This document shows, in pieces, positions 6,146-10,041 of a DNA stretch of 10,041 nt. The stretch spans positions 1 through 10,041 of the forward strand of contig CAMALN010000044.1 of the NCBI GenBank assembly GCA_945836565.1, given 5' to 3'. The stretch is from an uncultured Lachnospiraceae bacterium. GTDB lineage: Bacteria; Bacillota; Clostridia; Lachnospirales; Lachnospiraceae. The translations under genes were made by a program, and so were the position numbers. Under the pieces are notes generated by a model, which was not told where the DNA came from, searched no databases, and saw nothing but the letters and a program-made list of their open reading frames with translations. Every line of letters starts with the position of its first letter. Within the stretch, counting starts at the first letter, position 1.

Positions 6146-8452
6146 CTATCTCGGAACCTCTTCCATAATATAAGCTTCTATCTGGTCTTCCTCTTTAATA
6201 TTGTTGAAGCCCTCTACGACTATACCACACTCGAAGCCAGCCTTTACTTCCTTCACATCATCCTTAAATCTCTTAAGTGATGCTATAGGTCCTTCAAATA
6301 TCTGCTCGCCCTCACGTGTAATTCTTATTGTAGAATTTCTCTGAATTACTCCATCCAATACATATGAACCTGCTATAACACCTACTCCTGAAGCCTTATA
6401 GGTCTGACGAATCTCTGCATGTCCGATAACCTTCTCCTCGAAGATTGGGTCAAGCATTCCCTTCATAGCTGATTCTATATCCTCGATTGCATTATAGATT
6501 ACTCTGTATAATCTTATGTCAACCTTTTCTCTGTCAGCCATATCCTTGGCCTGATTATCAGGTCTTATATTAAATCCAATTATTATGGCATTTGATGCAG
6601 ATGCAAGTGATACGTCACTTTCATTGATTGCTCCAACTCCTGAGTGGATACACTTAACCATAACCTCCTCGTAGGAAAGCTTAAGAAGACTGTTCTTTAC
6701 GGCCTCTACAGAACCCTGAACATCTGCCTTTATGATAAGATTAAGATCCTTGATATTACCTTCCTGTATTCTGTTATACAGGTCGTCAAGAGACATTCTC
6801 TGCTTGGTATCAGCTATAAGCTTCTCCTTACTTCTATTGATAAATGCCTCAGATATCTGTCTTGCTTCCTTCTCATTTGCCGTAGCCATAAATATCTCGC
6901 CTGAATTTGGAACACCATTCAAGCCAAGAATCTCTACAGGCATAGACGGGTAAGCCTCCTTAACACTTCTATGCTTATCATCGAACATAGCACGAACCTT
7001 ACCGTGTACATCTCCCATAGCTACAGAATCACCCACTTTAAGCGTTCCCTTCTGTACAAGTACGGTTGCTACAGAACCTCTACCCTTATCAAGCTGAGAC
7101 TCGATAACGATACCTCTTGCCTTTCTGTTCTTGTTTGCCTTAAGTTCAAGAATCTCTGCAGTAAGAATAATCATCTCAAGAAGATTATCAATACCTTCCT
7201 TTGTATGAGCTGATACAGGACAGAATATGGTTGAACCGCCCCAATCCTCCGGGATAAGCTCATACTCTGTAAGTTCCTGCTTTACTCTCTCTATATTCGC
7301 ACTTTCCTTATCAATCTTATTTATAGCTACAATTATCTCAATACCTGCTGCCTTCGCATGGTTAATTGCCTCAACTGTCTGTGGCATAACTCCATCATCT
7401 GCTGCAACAACAAGAATAGCTATATCCGTAGACTGAGCACCTCTCATACGCATTGCAGTAAATGCTTCATGACCCGGAGTATCGAGGAAAGTAATCTTCT
7501 GACCGTTAATAGACACTACAGAAGCACCTATATGCTGTGTTATACCACCTGCTTCTCCCTCTGTTACTGAAGAATTCCTAATCGCATCAAGAAGAGAGGT
7601 CTTACCATGGTCAACGTGTCCCATTACACATACTACAGGTGGTCTTGGAGTCATAAGACTCTCATCCTCTTCTGCCTCCTTTAGAAGCTCTTCGATTACA
7701 TCAACCTTTTCTTCTTCCTCAGCTATAAAGTTATACTCCAATGCAATCTCTGCCGCATCATCAAAGCTTAAATCAGAGTTTACATTCAACATTCTTCCGG
7801 CCATAAATAGCTTCTTAATAAGCTGTGCAACAGGTACCTTAATCTTATCAGCAAGCTCAGATACAGTAAGTACCTCCGGTAGCTTTATGGTCTTGATTAC
7901 CGGTTCTACAGGCTCATTCTTTGGCTTTGGCTGATTATTATTTTGAGGTCTTCTATTATTATTGTTATTGTTTGGTCTTCTGTCTTCACCGGGTCTGTTT
8001 CCCTGCTTCTTGAACTGTCCATCCTTCTTTGACTGCTTAGGTACCTCCTGCTTTGGTGCCTCCTTCTTCAGAGCTTCCTTTTTCGGAGCTTCTTTCTTTA
8101 CAGTCTCCTGCTTTGACGCCTCTTTCTTTGGCGCATCATTCTTTGGTGCTTCCTTCTTCGAAGCTTCCTTTTTCGTAGCTTCCTTTTTCGTAGCTTCCTT
8201 CTTTGGAACATCCTGCTTTGGTGCCTCCTTCTTTGGGGCTTCCTTCTTTGGAACATCCTGCTTTGGTGCTTCCTGCTTTGGACTTCCACTTACCTTATAT
8301 ACATTATTTGCGTATTCTATCAAATCATCGCTTACGTTACTCTGAGGTCTAAGTCCCTCTTTCTTTTTATTTAATATAGTTAAAAGCTCTGTGCTGCTTA
8401 ACTGTCTTCCTATCTTTGCAGATATTTCTTTTGCTAATTCATGTACTCTCAT
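6146..8452 (-). CDS. infB: Translation initiation factor IF-2
   Basis: A GTPase that brings fMet-tRNA to the 30S subunit and drives 50S joining. It has 768 residues. An IF2N-type domain is at 1-52. A low-complexity linker at 55-185 includes 16 consecutive pentapeptides of the KKEAP type (59-138) and an asparagine/arginine/proline-rich stretch with six Asn in a row (161-166). A second IF2N domain is at 189-240. The G domain has G1 GHVDHGKT (278-285), G2 GGITQHIG (T305), G3 DTPG (324-327), G4 NKID (378-381) and G5 SAH (414-416). Domain II covers about 445-535, domain III about 555-655, and the fMet-tRNA-binding C2 domain about 660-768. The ATG has AGGAGGTG eight bases upstream, inside the end of ylxQ. 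The gap from the ylxQ stop is three bases. All GTPase motifs are intact. Confidence 0.99.
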   Translation of the reverse strand: MRVHELAKEISAKIGRQLSSTELLTILNKKKEGLRPQSNVSDDLIEYANNVYKVSGSPKQEAPKQDVPKKEAPKKEAPKQDVPKKEATKKEATKKEASKKEAPKNDAPKKEASKQETVKKEAPKKEALKKEAPKQEVPKQSKKDGQFKKQGNRPGEDRRPNNNNNNRRPQNNNQPKPKNEPVEPVIKTIKLPEVLTVSELADKIKVPVAQLIKKLFMAGRMLNVNSDLSFDDAAEIALEYNFIAEEEEKVDVIEELLKEAEEDESLMTPRPPVVCVMGHVDHGKTSLLDAIRNSSVTEGEAGGITQHIGASVVSINGQKITFLDTPGHEAFTAMRMRGAQSTDIAILVVAADDGVMPQTVEAINHAKAAGIEIIVAINKIDKESANIERVKQELTEYELIPEDWGGSTIFCPVSAHTKEGIDNLLEMIILTAEILELKANKNRKARGIVIESQLDKGRGSVATVLVQKGTLKVGDSVAMGDVHGKVRAMFDDKHRSVKEAYPSMPVEILGLNGVPNSGEIFMATANEKEARQISEAFINRSKEKLIADTKQRMSLDDLYNRIQEGNIKDLNLIIKADVQGSVEAVKNSLLKLSYEEVMVKCIHSGVGAINESDVSLASASNAIIIGFNIRPDNQAKDMADREKVDIRLYRVIYNAIEDIESAMKGMLDPIFEEKVIGHAEIRQTYKASGVGVIAGSYVLDGVIQRNSTIRITREGEQIFEGPIASLKRFKDDVKEVKAGFECGIVVEGFNNIKEEDQIEAYIMEEVPR
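8039..8278 (-). repeat. Tandem 15-bp repeat tract in infB (16 KKEAP-type pentapeptides)
   Basis: 240 bases encode 16 in-register pentapeptides (consensus KKEAP, variants [35 protein letters not shown]). The DNA units are also similar. Two 15-bp units encoding KKEAT are identical side by side (about 8167-8196), and a 32-base exact match occurs at 8193-8224 and 8238-8269, 45 bp (three units) apart. This pattern indicates expansion by recent tandem duplication within the linker of IF2. Confidence 0.95.
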
Positions 8453-8455
8453 AGC

Positions 8456-8773
8456 TTACACCTCCTGCTTTAAAATGTTTATGATAGACCTTGCCAACCC
8501 TTCATCAGTTATGGCTAACGATGTTCTATCACCTTTGCCGATATGTGACCCAAGCTCCTCTGAAGATGAAAAAATAAAGTGCGGAACCCGGTAATAATCT
8601 GATTTATTTGAAAATTTCTTCTTGGTATTATCCGATGCATCTCCCGCTATAATAACAAGTCTTGCACTCCCATCCTGTAACGCCCTTTCTGTCATAAAGC
8701 TGCCACTTACAAGCTTACCCGCCTTAGCAGATATGGAAAGCATCGACAATGCCCTTGCATCTTTTCCTGCCAC
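8456..8773 (-). CDS. ylxQ: YlxQ, ribosomal L7Ae/L30e-family RNA-binding protein
   Basis: A small protein of the L7Ae/L30e/S12e/Gadd45 family, whose members bind kink-turn or similar RNA folds; the precise role of YlxQ is not established. It has 105 residues. The family N-terminal block LSISAKAGKLVSG (12-24) is followed by the helix MTERALQDG, the strand ARLVIIAGDASDNTKKK, then VPHFIFSSSEELGSHIGKGDRTSLAITDEGLA, matching the usual length and order. The start is GTG at 8773-8771, directly abutting the rnpM TAA stop, with AAGGAG nine bases upstream inside rnpM. infB follows three bases after its stop. Position between rnpM and infB is the standard Firmicutes arrangement and supports the call. Confidence 0.92.
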   Translation of the reverse strand: MAGKDARALSMLSISAKAGKLVSGSFMTERALQDGSARLVIIAGDASDNTKKKFSNKSDYYRVPHFIFSSSEELGSHIGKGDRTSLAITDEGLARSIINILKQEV

Positions 8774-9031
8774 TTATTCCATCTCCTTACTTAGCTGTTC
8801 ATATACTTCCTTTGATATAGACACCTTCAATGCTCGCTCTATAGCCTTTGACTTTACAGCCTTGCTATAGCAGTCTGTACTCGGGCATATGTATGCGCCT
8901 CTTCCGTTCATTCTACCCGTTTTATCTATACATATTTCACCTTCCGGTGTACGAATAACCCGTACAAGCTCTTTTTTTGATTTCTCAGCTCTGCACGCAA
9001 TACATTGCCTCATAGGTGTCCTCTTTGCCAT
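8774..9031 (-). CDS. rnpM: RnpM (YlxR/DUF448), RNase P modulator / nucleic-acid-binding protein
   Basis: An 85-residue protein of the YlxR family. In B. subtilis the homologue has been reported to bind the RNase P RNA and dampen its activity, hence the name RnpM; earlier work described it as an RNA-binding protein of unknown role. The family signatures are PMRQCIACR at 6-14, KELVRVIRTPEG, and GRMNGRGAYIC at 39-49, followed by an alanine-lysine helix to the end. Cysteines at 10, 13, 49 and 54 are spaced as a possible pair of CxxC-like elements; metal binding is not known to me. The ATG lies seven bases after the nusA stop, with GAGGAG located in the last nusA codons. Its stop abuts the ylxQ GTG start. 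Confidence 0.94.
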   Translation of the reverse strand: MAKRTPMRQCIACRAEKSKKELVRVIRTPEGEICIDKTGRMNGRGAYICPSTDCYSKAVKSKAIERALKVSISKEVYEQLSKEME

Positions 9032-9038
9032 ATGCTAC

Positions 9039-10041
9039 TTACTCCTCGTAATCTCCGTCATAATCATTGTCATAATCATAGTCATCATAATCAGCATTGC
9101 TATCAGTATCATCAAAATCTATACCCTGCTCGATAGCCTGTGATCTACTCTTAATATCTATCTTGTAACCTGTAAGCTTGGCTGCAAGTCTTGCATTCTG
9201 TCCTTCTTTACCAATCGCAAGTGAAAGCTGCTGATCAGGCACAACCACCTCTGCCTTTCTGTCATCCGGCTTCTTCTCATCAACCTTAATACGAACACTG
9301 ATAACCTTTGATGGACTTAATGCATTCTTTATAAAGATTGCCGGATCCTCGCTCCAATTGATAATATCAATCTTCTCACCCTTTAAGTCATCTACTATAC
9401 TATTTACTCTTCCGCCATTTAATCCTACGCAGGCACCTACAGCATCTACATTCTCGTCATTTGACCACACTGCAATCTTTGTTCTGAACCCTGCTTCTCT
9501 TGAGATGCTCTTGATTTCAACTGTACCATCTGCCACCTCAACAACCTCTCGCTCGAATAAACGTTTAACAAGATTTGGATGAGTTCTGGATACAAGTATC
9601 TTACATCCGCCCTTCTGTGGCTTTTTAACATCCACAACATATACCTTGATTCTATCTCCCGGACGATACACTTCACCGGGAACCTGCTCAGCCTCTGTAA
9701 GTAATGCCTCTGTCTTATCATCAAGCTTTATGCTTAAATTGTTATCTACCTTTTTCTGTACGGTTGCAACAATTATATCCTTGGCCTTACTGTTAAAATG
9801 CTCGAAAACAGCAACTCTCTCTCCTTCTTTTATAGCCTGTACTATTATGTTCTTTGCCTTTTGAGCTGCTATACGTCCAAATTCCTTTGACTTAATCTCT
9901 ATTGCTACATAATCGCCAAGCTCATATTTTTTATCCATTGCTATTGCCTGTGTAAGTGATATCTCAGCATCAGCATCCTTTACCTCTCCATCAGCAACTA
10001 CAAGCTTCTTCTGAAATACAGATATTTCCCCTGTATTTCTA
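9039..10041 (-). CDS. nusA: Transcription termination/antitermination factor NusA (partial, N-terminus beyond right edge)
   Basis: Binds RNA polymerase and nascent RNA, and controls pausing, intrinsic termination and antitermination. 333 residues are visible. The open frame continues to the right edge without a start, and GEISVFQKKLVVADG.. is the end of the polymerase-binding N-terminal domain, so the internal ATG at 9938 is not the start. The S1 domain begins at YELGDYVAIEIKSKEFGRIAAQ (about visible residues 39-105). KH1 contains ILVSRTHPNLVKRLFEREV and GFRTKIAVWSND..DAVGACVGLNGGRV. KH2 contains VVVPDQQLSLAIGKEGQNARLAAKLTGYKIDIKS. After KH2 a tail of about 30 residues is rich in Asp and Tyr. 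The arrangement matches Firmicutes NusA (about 370-430 residues) lacking the C-terminal AR repeats of E. coli. It is the first gene in the window of the operon. Confidence 0.98.
   Translation of the reverse strand, partial: RNTGEISVFQKKLVVADGEVKDADAEISLTQAIAMDKKYELGDYVAIEIKSKEFGRIAAQKAKNIIVQAIKEGERVAVFEHFNSKAKDIIVATVQKKVDNNLSIKLDDKTEALLTEAEQVPGEVYRPGDRIKVYVVDVKKPQKGGCKILVSRTHPNLVKRLFEREVVEVADGTVEIKSISREAGFRTKIAVWSNDENVDAVGACVGLNGGRVNSIVDDLKGEKIDIINWSEDPAIFIKNALSPSKVISVRIKVDEKKPDDRKAEVVVPDQQLSLAIGKEGQNARLAAKLTGYKIDIKSRSQAIEQGIDFDDTDSNADYDDYDYDNDYDGDYEE

Noticed and set aside
8039..8278. Regular repeats that could be mistaken for a CRISPR array
   Set aside because: Units are contiguous 15-bp coding repeats without spacers and lie inside the IF2 reading frame.
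8098..8289. Minus-strand frame of 63 codons, Arg/Lys-rich
   Set aside because: Out-of-frame reading of the same infB repeat tract; no Shine-Dalgarno site and no family resemblance.
7962..8345. 127-codon plus-strand open frame antisense to infB, encoding repeated GASFF units
   Set aside because: It is the reverse complement of the KKEAP repeat tract and N-rich linker; the lack of stops follows from the repeat composition. The minus-strand IF2 frame is unambiguous.
9039..9938. nusA starting at the ATG at 9938
   Set aside because: The frame stays open upstream to the window edge and encodes recognisable NusA N-terminal-domain sequence; starting at 9938 would remove that domain.

Overview
The window is a minus-strand run of housekeeping genes from an AT-rich Firmicute. 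The gene order nusA-rnpM-ylxQ-infB-rbfA-nrnA-truB-ribF, strong GGAGG-type Shine-Dalgarno sites, a DHH phosphoesterase between rbfA and truB, and a lysine/asparagine-rich IF2 linker all point to Clostridia, most likely Lachnospiraceae. The family assignment is an inference from protein style and gene order, not a database result. All genes read right to left, so transcription enters at the right edge and leaves at the left edge.

Positions about 10041 to 2940 hold the translation/transcription factor operon. It contains NusA (N-terminus outside the window), RnpM/YlxR, YlxQ (L7Ae-like), initiation factor IF2, ribosome maturation factor RbfA, NrnA (nanoRNase/pAp phosphatase), TruB (tRNA psi55 synthase) and RibF (FMN/FAD synthesis). 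Junctions are a few bases or overlap, and no internal terminator is visible, so co-transcription is likely. YlxQ, TruB and RibF use GTG or TTG starts at coupled junctions. The starts of RbfA, RibF and the membrane protein are chosen here from Shine-Dalgarno position rather than from the longest frame.

Positions 2929 to 2799 are a punctuation zone. A tRNA-Arg (anticodon CCG) begins 10 bases after the ribF stop and has its own plausible TATAAT box inside the end of ribF. It is followed by a very GC-rich, strongly folding element and a short T-run that looks like a terminator. This element ends just before the Shine-Dalgarno site of the next gene.

Positions 2782 to 1 hold an unrecognised single-pass membrane protein, a pseudouridine synthase of the RluF type, and the first 455 residues of an NAD+-dependent DNA ligase that runs off the left edge. 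The ligase keeps the KxDG active-site lysine and zinc cysteines but departs from the LigA consensus in two usually invariant motifs.

The functional theme is RNA and ribosome maturation: elongation control, RNase P modulation, 30S assembly, initiation, tRNA and rRNA pseudouridylation and short-RNA turnover. No mobile element, CRISPR array, phage gene or defence system is visible, and I did not find a convincing undescribed system. The observations most worth a second look are the divergent ligase, the tandem 15-bp repeat tract in infB, and the tRNA/GC-rich element/terminator arrangement.
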